Of a stretch of 64,000 nt of DNA, positions 52,271 to 64,000 are shown in pieces; positions within the stretch are counted from its first letter, which is position 1; every line of letters begins with the position of its first letter. A program made the translations under genes and the position numbers. The DNA lies in assembly GCF_030272615.1 (NCBI RefSeq), contig NW_026729188.1, forward strand, positions 62,001 to 126,000, given 5' to 3'. The notes beneath the pieces were generated by a model. That model did not search any database and was not told the DNA's origin. It was given only the letters and a program-made list of their open reading frames with translations. Source of the stretch: Cryptomeria japonica. Taxonomy: Eukaryota; Streptophyta; Pinopsida; Cupressales; Cupressaceae.

Positions 52271-53195
52271 TTAAAACCATATTGAATAGGGTAGGTTACA
52301 TAAATGTGAATGTCGATGCTGGGAGTTATAGCCATTGTTTGTCATAAGATAAATTGGCATTTTTCTTATGAATCGTTTGGGAGATATATTTGTGAGAGTG
52401 GAGCATCTTGTCACAATGGTGGGTGGCTCAGTCGCTTCCATCTTGATGATGGTGTGATGGTATTAAAGAGTGGTGACTATTGGGGTTATCTGTTCAGATT
52501 ACGGGAATTGTTTGTCATCTTTTAAATGATTTAGATTAACTTCCACCTCCTGAAGATAGCATAGAGATTTAAGGCCTTCCCTTTCAAGTATACATAAAAG
52601 AAAAGAAATCTAATCTTAGATAAAAGGAGAATTATTATTGTCAGCTAAATTAATCGGCTGTCCAGAACATAAGGCTCCTGTGTTATCTTCCAAATAACTT
52701 AAATCGGCTTTAAAGAAAAAAGACATTGTCAATAAAAAGTTAAATATTCAAAACGTAGACTGCTTGGTCATTTTTCTAAATAATTTAAATTCACTTACCA
52801 CTTCGTGAGCCAGATCCAGATGTTCGTGATTGAGACCTAGGAACGAAGGCAAAGGCACGGCCAGTACCATAGCCATCTCACTAGCCAGCATCTCCTGAGC
52901 CCACACAAGTTCCGGTTCCAGGGCCAGCAGCGACTTCGTTGCTTACCCAGTTTCTGTTGATCCGATTGGTTAATCAGTCCTATCACCCGCTGTAGTATTC
53001 AATTATTCAAAAACCTATTGTCATCTTCAAAACGAGTTAAATTGACTTTATAATTAAAAAAATACAAGCAGATCATCAAAAATCCAAGAATAAACAGTTT
53101 CTTTGGAAAAGCTAAATACTCTCCTAATCTCTGTTTCGCTCGCAGTTGTTAAGATACACGTTTAATTCATTTCACGTTTATATGCAAGACTTATC

Positions 53196-53334
53196 CGCAG
53201 ACCAGGCCGATAACGATAAGTCGTCTATCATATTCATTGAATCTGCGGCATCGCAGACCACGTAGGTCGTCTATCGTGTTCGTGTTAATTGCTTAGCTCA
53301 GTCACATTCCTTCCTGATGTGCATCTATATAAAG
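53196..53334 (+). promoter_or_regulatory. ACO promoter, unit 5 (duplicated motif block and TATA box)
   Basis: Motif block 53196-53275 and TATATAAAG at 53326-53334, unchanged from unit 1. Confidence 0.6.
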
Positions 53335-53438
53335 AGCTGCGCGCACCACAGCATTGCATAAAAGTAGTAACCAGTAACCAGCAGCCCGTTTCTTCTACTC
53401 CTTTTCAAGAGAACTTGTAGTGCAAATTTATAAGGAAA

Positions 53439-54633
53439 ATGGGCGTTCCAGTGATTGACATGAAAAACATAGACGGAGGAGACAGAGAGGTGATCATGGC
53501 TGAAATAGCCAAGGCCTGCGAGAGTACTGGTTTCTTTCAGGTGAAAAACACAACTGATCATATTTTCTCATGTGCAAAACTTACTAATTATAGAGAAAAC
53601 AGAGTTGAAGTGATTTCGTTTTGTGTTTGCAGCTTTTGAACCATGGCATAGAGCATGAACTCATGGACCGTGTAAAGAAAGTTTGCTCGGAGCATTACAA
53701 GCTTAACAGAGAGCAGAGCTTCAATGCCTCTTTGCCTGTAAGGTTGTTGAGCAACGCTCTTGACAGCGATAACGCTGATAAGATCGAGAACGTTGATTGG
53801 GAAGATGTTATTCAAATACATGAGATGCAGGAGACCAATTCATGGCCTTCCCAACCCAGTGATTTCAAGTACAACAACTCAACTATTTTGTGCACAATTC
53901 AAACGTTTCTATAAATATAGAATAGAAAAAATTAATATGAGCATGATCTATATACAAGCGTTTCTGGTTTCTGGATATCGAAAAACAAAATACTAAGACA
54001 TTATATTGCATTTTTCTCAGGGAAACTATCCAGGAGTTTCGAAACAAGATATTTTCATTGACAGAAAAGCTGTTGGAAGTAATAAGTTTGAATCTGGGGC
54101 TAGAGAAAGAGTACCTGAAAGAGGCATTTGCGGGAGGAGAGAAGCCCTTCTTCGGCACCAAAGTGAGCCATTATCCTCCTTGCCCTAGACCGGACCTCAT
54201 CAAGGGCATCCGTGCACACACAGATGCAGGTGGCCTCATTCTCTTATACCAAGACGATCAAGTGTCCGGTTTGCAGGTCCTCAATGATGGCACTTGGGTT
54301 GACGTGCAACCCATTCCATACGCAATAGTTGTTGACATTGGGGACCAGTTGGAAGCCATCACTAACGGCAAATACACCAGCGCATGGCATCGCATTCTAC
54401 CCACTAAGAATGGCAACCGTTTCTCAGTGGCATCGTTTTATAATCCCTCATATAATGCCAAGGTCTATCCCGCATCTCAACTTACTGCTCAGACCGGTGA
54501 TGAATTATCGGTTTATCCAGAGTATCCAGAGTATCTGTTTGGAGACTACATGCAGGTTTACAGCCACCAGAAATATGAAGCCAAAGAGCCACGATTCGAA
54601 GCTATGAGGATTGTGAATGTAGAATGCCAATAG
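53439..54633 (+). CDS. ACO: ACC oxidase, three exons, unit 5
   Basis: Exons 53439-53540, 53633-53868 and 54021-54633 encode the same 316 residues with all active-site residues. The gene is unchanged even though this unit has the most private changes in its spacer, which fits either selection on the gene or simply too little time. It is the last ACO in the window; unit 6 is cut before its gene would begin. Confidence 0.95.
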
Positions 54634-56346
54634 AATAGAGCTCTATTTACCTCCTCCTCTCCTATTTCTGTTTCTGTGGCTACTGTCTTCCATCCATTTT
54701 GATATTCCTCGTAATGTATTCCATCCATTTAAGGAATCTTTTCATCCATATATATGAATTTTTATCTATATATATCAAAGTGTTGTTTTATATAATTATA
54801 AAAGTGTTTCTTATAAAAAGATTCGTATATTGAGTTGTAGTTTGAACTCTTATATTTATCGATGTTTTTCTCTCACATAGAATTATCATAGCTAAGAACT
54901 GTGTTAGAACATTAAAATAGAAAGCATTCGTAATAATAATAGAATAGTTAACTCGTATAATCGAACATAAAAGTAATATTATAGGTTTCCAATCATGATG
55001 CTTTGTTTATATATCGAAAATTGAAATACGACTCGCAAATGCAGCCTCTCAGTATATTTCAAAGTTGAATATGACTGAAGAATGCAACCTCCCGTTATGT
55101 TTTAAATGCAGATATAACTAGCACATATATTCTAAACAAGACATCATTGCCATTAAACGTAACATAACAAAATATGCAAAGATAATTTCACACTAGACAT
55201 AAGAAATTGAAATGAAACTATTAATTTCTCTACATTCTCAAAAGTTCAAGACCTTCTATTTTTCATGGCCACTTCAATACCTTCTATCATACTCGAGCAC
55301 TACACTTTTAAGGGAAATATATCTCTTTCTTCCACAATTGCCCACCTACCCTTTATTTTGGGTTTATAAGTGCTTTGGAAACAAAACACAATTAATTCTC
55401 TAGTGAACAACACAAGAAACTATTCCATTACAAGCATTCTAGGATAGGAATTTTATAATCAAATACTAACTCTTCTTCTAACTTCAACAAGCATACAGTT
55501 GTCGTGAAATTTGGTCAAACAGCTGACATTGTTTGGCTGTAGGCGAGCATTATTTACACCAATTTATGAAGCACATGATGAACAATGTCTGTACATGTCG
55601 ACTCTCAAATAAAAATGTCTCCTCTTCTACTATTCAGTGGTTTGTACAATCACTACACTAACATGCAAGAACATCTACTATTAAGTAAAGATTCTAAATA
55701 AGCACGAACATATTTAGTGAGTCAAGTCTATCTTAATCATCAAAATCCATCATCCACGTATAGAGTAATACCAAAACTTAAGGGATATATTCTCTTGATC
55801 ATACCTATGGATATAATTATGCCTTAATTTCCAACTTGGATAGTTTCTATTCCTTGTGAATTCCACAACAAAAACTAATTGGTGTACGACTTGATTCTTT
55901 ATCCTATCTAGTGATCCAATAATATCTTATATAATATAAAATTATTCTAAACATGCCCACGAGAGATAATAATAGATTCGAAGTTTGATCCATCGAATCC
56001 ATCAGACAATCCTTGAGTTTCTAAGCACAATCACGCATGCCTATTTTCGGTAGCATCTCCCTTACCAATACCGCCATCAACCGATTTTCCTATATAAATA
56101 TTCATATCTGTGTATCATTCCACAAAGCAAAGGCGCAATAATTGATGGATTGATTACCTTGGTTGGTTCAGTGTACTTCATACATGTCGGCACCCTATTT
56201 AGTCATGTCTCAATTGTGGCCTATTCTATGTAGGAGTGTATATTTTTCCCTTGTCGTCTCATTATTGATAAACCTTTCGATAGATTTACTATTTTGCATT
56301 CTGTCATGTCCTTCATAACGCACCTCAACCTTTCTCTTCTCCAGTT

Positions 56347-56809
56347 GGGGGCCCCCTTCTGCTCCGCTTTGTTTTCGTTCGTTTTTCTTTTCTTTCCTTG
56401 TCTGTGTTGTTGTCTTTTTTTTGTCTTGTGTTTTGGAGTCCCGAAACTCCGAGGTCCTGAACTTCTCCTTCGGATCTTCGGACTCCCAGGCTTCCTCCGT
56501 GTCCTTGACTATTCTTTCCCTTTGTTTTCTTCGAAATTCCAGGATCTCGGAGTTCCGAGTTTGGAAGAGTTCTTCCATTTCTCGAAACCTCGGAGTACGA
56601 GGTTCTCGGGTTTCGCTGTTTGTTTGTTTAGTGTTTGCATTATTTCGGACATCTGGGTTTTCAAGGTTATGGTGGCCTCTAGCTTCCCCACACCCCGAGA
56701 TCTCGAAATCCTAGGTTTTCGTCCTTCTTCGTTGCTTAGGGATTTCATGATTTCGGGATCCCAGGAACCTCAGGAACTTAGTTTCCCAAGTTCCCAGTTC
56801 CTCGAACTC
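56347..56809. repeat. Palindrome-rich pyrimidine island, unit 5
   Basis: Unchanged from unit 1; all four perfect palindromes present. Confidence 0.55.
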
Positions 56810-56978
56810 TAAAGTCATGTGTTTTGTTTGTTCATTGTGCGTCTTTGGTTGTCGTGCGTGTGCTTTCGTCTTGGTGTCACCGCGTGTTGTCTCTTCAAAA
56901 GTGTATCTCAAAAAACTGATCAAATGCCTTTGAGTATGTCAAAATAATTATGTGTTTCTTTATTCATTTGGAGAAATT

Positions 56979-58293
56979 TAATTTTAATTTGGAAAAATCC
57001 AATAGCTCTCATTTCGATGTGATTGCGACAACCCAAATATCACCAAAGACCATATTTTCTCTCCCTCCCACTCCTCCCACCCACCCCTGCAATGGCGTCT
57101 ACCTATTCCTAATGTCATCTTTTTGTTAATATCATTGACTATCTTTTGAATAATGGTTGTGAGATTCCTGTTATTTTTCCATTTTTCACTATCGTTGACT
57201 ATCTTGTGAACAATGGTTGTGAGATTCGTGTTGCTTGACCATGACCTTGTGGTTGTAATCGTATGTATGTAAATGTGTGATGATGCATATAATAAAATAC
57301 CTTAATGCTACATACAATGTCTAATGAATGTGAATTGTTTAAATATTACCACGGTGAAAATGATGATAACAAATGGATGTAATAATCTCGACAATGACCT
57401 TTTACATGTAGAAAGAACCAAAAATAATTCAAAAGAACTATTGCAAATTCCATTGTGTTGTAGAGTCAAAACTTTACAATGCTATTTAGAAAAAATGACT
57501 TGAGATAAAACTCGAGAATCAAGGCAAACATAAATATATAAAAGCGCATAAAGCTCAATCGCCTATGGTATACTACATGACACGACCTATTTTACTATTA
57601 GAATACCTTCAAGTATTATCTATTATAAGGAGAGGAAATTTGAGTAACACCAAGATATGTCAATTAATAGATGATTCTAGAAAAATATTTATGGATTTCG
57701 ATCTGGACCATGCAAAGATAATCAAACATCCTTTGACTACCTCTAAGTTCTCTTCTCTTATCTCGTAATAACACAAAGTCCCTAACTACAAACTCTCTAT
57801 TCTAATCTCTTCCATTAAACATTTATTTAAAATGTTCTTAATATTTTTAATCCTGTCTACCGCTATTTTCTTTATCTCTTCTTTCCTAGTCAAAGATGTG
57901 ATCCCTTTTCCCTAATGATTATTCAAATTACTAATCTTTGATGACAGTTGCTATTCGTATTCCAACAAATTTCAATGGTATGTGAAGCTTACTACCGATC
58001 TCATAAGCAATTTTAATTTGAAAAACTGTGATCTCTTTCTATTGTGATTGTGTCTACCCCAAGAACATCAAATATCCTCTTTTTTTTTTTCTATTTTTTG
58101 TTATTATCATTTACTATCTTGAGCATAATGGTTGTGAGATTTTTGTTTCTTGATCATTACCCTGTGGGTGTAAGCCAATGAATTTAAATATGCAAGGCTA
58201 CATATAATAATACAAAACGTAGATATGTTTGAAGCAGAATTGTTTTTATAATTATCAATTAATATTGTCTAAGTAACCTTGAAAATTATCAGT
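56979..58293. repeat. Diverged direct repeats R1 (56979-57370) and R2 (58009-58293), unit 5
   Basis: Same arrangement as in unit 1. Confidence 0.5.
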
Positions 58294-58722
58294 ATCATTT
58301 CATCAATGAAATTGCAAAACACTTTAGATGTAGGGTATTTTATGTTCAACCACTTTAACACTCATACTTAAGTAATTAGTATCAATCAAAATATGAGTGT
58401 GGATAGTATTTGATTGTGGTTTAATTGTAACTATTGTATTTTGGTTCCATTGTTAGAATGCCTCGTCAATTACAAGAAACCTAGAGGGATAGAAAATGGC
58501 ATTGGGTATATTACTAGTTTTTTGACATATTTTGCATCATGATTTTATTCTAATAAAATTCTATTGTTGTTCTCTATTCGCACAATCCAACAAGATTTCA
58601 TCAATCGCTTGCTTGTACCCTACAATTCACTAGATAACACTTTTTTGTTGATTTTAGCCTATAGTTCTTCTCTCTTTAGCATAGATGTTGAAGACATTCT
58701 TTGTGGGTAAGGAAATTTACAA

Positions 58723-58948
58723 TGGCAAAGCCAACACATATAACACCAAATCACACTGTCGTTGTAGAAATAAAAAGATATTAATCTATCTAGGATTCTT
58801 TAGCATGTTAATACATTTATGCACGTTAGTCTTTTGAAACCATATATTTCACGTATAACCACCAATGGGAACGTAACTTCCAAAATAACCTACTAACCAA
58901 TTTTTAATTATTTATTGAAAAATCATACTAAAAAATAATTTGTAATAT
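58723..58948 (-). mobile_element. LTR-like repeat B, unit 5
   Basis: Unchanged copy of the older LTR-like repeat; LTR A of unit 6 follows at 60991. Confidence 0.45.
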
Positions 58949-60171
58949 AATAATAGAAAATTATCCCCTATTAGATTTATCCCAGTAAGTTTTGTGCATT
59001 GTAAGAGTTTAACACAACCCTTATCGATACTTTGATGAATCACCTTCACGAATAATCCTCACTGACACAGGAAACACGAGACTAACTCCATGAACGGATC
59101 TCCTAATTATAGAAACCACAAACCTCTACACAACATGAAACGGCGTAGCTTTTCCCAAACCTACTTGTATAATTAGAGAGAAACATTCCTCTGACATTCT
59201 AGACCTATCAAATCCCTCTACGGTGTTGCATATGACATAACAATTCTCCTTTGAGACTCCACATATCCTTCGAGTGTTTTGAATCCTTCCTCTATGGTTT
59301 AAATGAAGATCAACCAAATGCTGCTCTTTTGTACTAAACAGCAGCAATCAAATGTTGATACATCAAGTGTACTCATATGAAAATCCAATCCCCATCTTTT
59401 CTTAAGGGGCAAAAATGGAGAAGAATGCTTCTCATGCCATGAATCACCCCTGAGCAAGAAGCTAGCTCGATATAATATATTTCCTCCTATATCCATTTCC
59501 TCCGACCTCCTATGTGATCCTATTACACTATCCATTTGATATCTCACTAGAATCTCAAACAATACAACCATCTGAATTTGGAATCTTTGTCAAGTGTAAC
59601 ATAGATGACTTGAACATTTGATTAATGTTGTAACGACACAAAACTAAATTATGATGGCATCCCTTTCTTCTTTTAAACAATCATCCTCAGGTTGGTGGCA
59701 GAATTCCCTTCGTCTTCAACTCACTACTTTTCGTAACGATGTTTATGTCAATTATTCTGATGTTGTTTCTAAGGATACGCAACCAATTATTCCTAGCTAG
59801 TAATCTTCTCCTATCTTGGTTGTTGTGGGTGTGTATTTGGGGTCGCTTTCTTCTTTGTCTACTACTTCCCAATTGCCCTTGGGAAATGCTACATCTAATT
59901 TCCTTCTATTCCGATTATATCTGCTCCTCTTCATTCCAATATAGAATTACTTTCTTATATGCCTTTTCAGGGACTCTCTCCCTCCTCTTTCCCTTTTGGT
60001 TTTAAATTTTGACGGTGACCCATCTTGGACAATTGTACATAGCAGGAAAAAGGGTTCCCTTATTCAACAAAATATATACCCTTATTTAACCACGAGAAAA
60101 TATTTAATTATGAAATTTAACTCCAAAATAATCTTTTCAAATACTCCCCTTTAATAAATTCTAAAACTCCT

Positions 60172-60175
<4 letters not shown>

Positions 60176-60201
<26 letters not shown>
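60176..60201. repeat. (TG)13 microsatellite, unit 5
   Basis: Thirteen TG repeats. Confidence 0.95.
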
Positions 60202-60202
<1 letters not shown>

Positions 60203-60484
60203 TCTTTACACATCTATATTGGTGTATCTTTTATAATGCATAAAAATCAGAGTTCAAACCATACACATTTGTCGTCTTATAAATATGTGCCATAACTCCA
60301 ACTGACAATTAAATATTCAAACAATTCATTTTTCAATAAAAAAAGACATTCTGCTCGTACCTTAATCAGTTTATGTATTTGGTATAAACTTCTGCACTTC
60401 ACTAGTGTTTAAAATAGAGAGATTAAAGACTAGTGCATTGACTTATTCCATGCCTAAATTTCCTTGTTATACATCAATAATTTC

Positions 60485-63400
60485 AGGTCTAAAATATCGA
60501 TCTTTGGCTTCCACATAGGACCAACACATTATTTATAGTGTCTCCTGTCATTACTTCTCTGAGAAAGTGGATTACCTTATACTTTATATTCAAATCGCCT
60601 TGGACTTCTTATATCTCCGTCATCAATTAATTCACTATCTTTCTTGCAGATTTTATAATTAAATCAACAGTGGTCTTCCAAATCTATCATGCGGCCAACA
60701 ACCACCAATTCTCCACCAGTCTAAGCTAACCACATGCCGCACATTCCTCCTTCTCTATATCTATTTATTGTAATATCCATGCTATTTCTTCTTCTCCACA
60801 CGCCTAGGGAGATAAATTCAAAATTTTCTTCTTTGATCATGTACCACGCCTATTCACAAATTTTACACAAGGACCTAATTCACTTCAACATTAAACTTCC
60901 ATTTCCACTGCAAATATTTATATACCATAATTTAGCTACAACTCACTCATAGGATCAAAACCATTGCATGCTCTAATACCAAGTTAATAATGTTGGAGAC
61001 AACACAAATAATACCAGATCACAAATTGTTTTTAGAAATAAAAGATATTAATTTATTTTGAATTTTTAAGGATAACTAGTAATGTGTTGTTCCACATTAG
61101 GCTTTTTAAAGGCTTGTATTTCTCATATATAAGCACCTACCAGATCGTAACTTCGCAACTAACCCGCTAACTTGCAATTATTTATTTATTCTAAAACCTT
61201 ACTAAAAAATAACTATTCATTAAGTACTCTAGCAGAAGTAAGCAATATTTAAGAATCATTTTCTTAAGTCCAACAGAGACTACAAGTGCGAAATTTGTAG
61301 TTTCACTTAAATCATCTTCACTCTTATTTTTTACTATGAGTTTGCACAATCCTTTCCCTCCTACCAAGTTTGTAGGTTTAATATCAATGTTAAATAATCT
61401 TGTACTTTGACGATCAATGTACTCCTTTCATTGAACCTAATCTCCTATTTAGTAAGAATAATTTTCACTATTCCATCAAGAGCATACACAATTAAATATA
61501 ATTTTAATATTTAAAATTGAGACTGATTAATCACCTTTACAGGAAAAAAGGTGTGTTTTCAACCAAATATACTATTTATAATGGCTTTTTGAAGAAGTTC
61601 TCTTGAATCTATTCCCCCATCATTTTTCTAAAGAATTATGATCGGCATGATGTGGTCAGATGCGTGGTGCTTTAAAACAATAAATTTGAATACCATGATG
61701 GACTAAAATAGGGGTATTGGCCATGTTACTTTTAAGGCCGTCAAATTCTTTTACACATGGATAGATCTACTTGAATATGTCATATCCCTTTTAAAACCTG
61801 TTTATAATTTTTAGGTCATTCTTTAACTTCATAAAACTTCAAAGGGTGAATTAATTATAGTATCATCAAAAAGGTGACAAGATTATTATAGGGAGATTTT
61901 CGTTACAAGAGCATCATCAAAAAGAGCTATTAAGAAATTATAGTAGCTACCTACAAAAATCACTATGAAACCCTCCATTTCAAGCACCCAATAAATAGGA
62001 GAGTCTGTGTATAAAACCATAAAATTATAGATGGGAAACCATGAGATAAACCACCCAAAGTGTGATGCCCAAAATCCAAAGCCAAAATTCCAATATGATT
62101 TAAGAGGCTATAAATATCATATTCCTTCCACCTATAATAAGCTCATCATGATCTACTCCCCCACATGGGTGCTTCACTGTCTCCAATCAAAAATAATTGA
62201 TTATGCGCTAGAAGCAATCATAAGCTGGTCAAGCGTAACTCACTCTTACAAGGCTATTGTGCATATTAGATGAATTTACATTTCTATTTTGGGAAGCCCG
62301 TATTCTAGAGGTCGTAACTTCTGATACAAAAATTTGATTGAGATATTCTTTTTAAAATGATAGAGCTTTGAGGGATATGTGTCTCGTTCATAAGAGAGCT
62401 AAGGAAAAGCCATCTAGAATTATTTTTAAGTCAAAATATTAAATCTATTGACCAAAATTGAGATTCTATGTTCTCTAACTCAATTTTGTTTTTTGTATTA
62501 TTAGCATTAGGATGCAAGTTCAAGACACCTTTCCTAAAAAACTTCCACATTTCAAACACCTTGTAAGATAAAAGGTACTACAATCACTATTGACTAATTT
62601 TGCTAGGAAAAAATATTCCTTTAGACTAATGTCACCTTCTAAAATTCTCTACGCTCACTACACTTCGCGGCGCATTTGTAACATTTTGAGAAGAGTCAAC
62701 TTTCTCAACCATCACCCTCTCATGCTCGACTGCCTAATAAAATGGTATTGAACATCAAAGTTCTCAATACTCACATGAAAAATTGAGATATTTGTTGGAT
62801 GTATGCCATAACCTCTTCAACATCGATCTATAACAGCTCCTTAACTCAGTCCCGCATATGTGCAAAGTTAAATTTTATATTATACTTCTAAACTTACATT
62901 ACATTAAGTGAGCCAAAAATGAGATTTCAAAACATGTGAGATGGAAAGTTCTAGATTACCAAAGAAAAATTTCTTAAATAAAAACCTAAATGAAAAATGG
63001 AAATATCAATTTAAATAAAGAACTTGGTACCAGACGATGGATCTCCTTGCCCAAGATGTTATTGTGATGTATCAAAAACTTTAAAGGGCTTGCCTAGTTT
63101 TTATCCCACATACAAAATAGGAGATAAGAACAAATAAAGTAGCAAAGCAAGGGAGACCAAATCATACAAAAATTAAAATTAACTAACTCAAATGATTAAA
63201 ATAATGAAATAGAAATGAGAAGGTAGAGAAGAGATAATACCTTCGTGAGGCTGAATAACCCCGAATAAAACCTACAATCAGGAAGAGATGAAATGTTGGG
63301 GCCCCTTAAGAGATCACAATGAATGGTTGAGCCCCTACTTTAGTTTCTCAACCTCCAAAGGAAGAGATGAAGATTAAAAAAGATGTGTCGTTTTATCCTC

Positions 63401-64000
63401 TGTGTTTCTAGGAGGTCGAATAATTCATAAAATCCCTAAATTCCACTCCCATGTCCACGGGGAGTCACAAACTAGTGTGTATATGTGTGGTCGAAAAGTT
63501 AGTGAAATCCCAAGGTGTCGAGTACAAGATAGGATTTAACGCTGATGGATAAAATTACATGAGAAGAATGAGAACTAATCTGTAAAACTAACAAGACCAA
63601 ATTCACCTCAACTCTTTGGAGAAGCCAAGGCGACCAAGTAGGTTGTAGAGCGTTGCAACAACCTTCAAGAGAGTGTTATAAACGATAGCATATTCGCAAG
63701 AAGATTAAAATGCTCAAGATTGTTGCAGTGTGATTTTGATATGAAACATTTAGGGGATGACAAATATATCTTTGACATGGAAATCAATATAGATTGAGTT
63801 CAAGATTAATTTTTCTTAGTTATGGTATGCATGTGGAGGCTATTTTGTAGTGGTTATATGTGCATGAGTGCAATTTGGTGATTATTCCTTTTCCTGTCGA
63901 TCATAAGTAGTCTTTGAATCAATGTCCTAGGTTAGATAATGATTTTCATATATTTAATATTTACCTCTCTAACATTTTTGTAATGACATACATTGGAAAA
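60485..64000. repeat. Tandem array unit 6 (partial, first 3,516 bp)
   Basis: Matches unit 1 positions 1-3516 and is cut by the window end before the SINE and ACO. It carries AC at 61753-61754 and C at 62529, the same combination as unit 4. The array therefore continues beyond the window on this side. Confidence 0.97.
60991..61275 (-). mobile_element. LTR-like repeat A, unit 6
   Basis: Same TGTTGGA / TCCAACA ends; primer-site-like sequence at 60970-60982 (minus strand). Confidence 0.6.

Larger units (their letters stand above)
48389..60484. repeat. Tandem array unit 5 (complete, 12,096 bp)
   Basis: Same content at +48388. It shares TT at 49657-49658 with unit 1 only, and carries the most private bases: T at 51330, T at 51948, A at 52042 (inside the SINE) and A at 59959. 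Confidence 0.98.

Noticed and set aside
1-64000. A bacterial, phage or CRISPR-type repeat system.
   Set aside because: The repeat unit is 12 kb with a spliced plant gene, a SINE and LTR-like repeats; no operons, ribosome-binding sites or short regularly spaced repeats are seen.

Overview
The window is nuclear-type plant DNA: an AT-rich, intron-containing, SINE- and LTR-bearing sequence that consists entirely of one head-to-tail tandem array. A unit of about 12.1 kb is repeated five full times (1-12096, 12097-24194, 24195-36292, 36293-48388, 48389-60484) plus the first 3,516 bp of a sixth (60485-64000). Unit lengths are 12,096, 12,098, 12,098, 12,096 and 12,096 bp; the 2-bp difference is one extra TG in a microsatellite. 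By eye I found only about a dozen variable sites in the whole window. No non-repeat flank is visible, so the unit boundaries used here are arbitrary (they start at window base 1) and the array may extend past either end.

Each full unit carries one gene I can support: a complete three-exon 1-aminocyclopropane-1-carboxylate (ACC) oxidase, the enzyme of the last step of ethylene synthesis. Splicing gives 316 residues with the 2-His-1-Asp iron site, the R-x-S motif and the ACO-specific C-terminal residues all present. All five copies look identical in exons and introns. A TATA box lies about 110 bp before each ATG. The sequence style resembles gymnosperm ACOs, so a conifer or other gymnosperm is my best guess, but that is from memory of the family and not from a search.

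Layout of a unit (unit-1 coordinates): 1-506 AT-rich DNA ending in a PBS-like site; 507-791 an LTR-like repeat; 792-3618 unassigned; 3631-3882 a tRNA-derived SINE on the minus strand with flanking target-site duplications; 4411-4570 a GC-richer glycine-rich coding-like relic on the minus strand; 4808-4950 the ACO promoter; 5051-6245 ACO; 6635-6750 a degenerate 44-bp tandem repeat; 7959-8421 a pyrimidine-rich island full of short palindromes; 8591-8982 and 9621-9905 two diverged direct repeats; 10335-10560 a second, older LTR-like copy; 11264-11690 a decayed coding-like patch; 11788-11813 a TG microsatellite. Add 12096, 24194, 36292 or 48388 for units 2 to 5 (and 60484 for the partial unit 6).

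The main biological message is recent amplification of an ACO locus to at least five identical genes, each with its own promoter. This could raise ethylene-forming capacity by gene dosage. An assembly artefact has to be excluded first.
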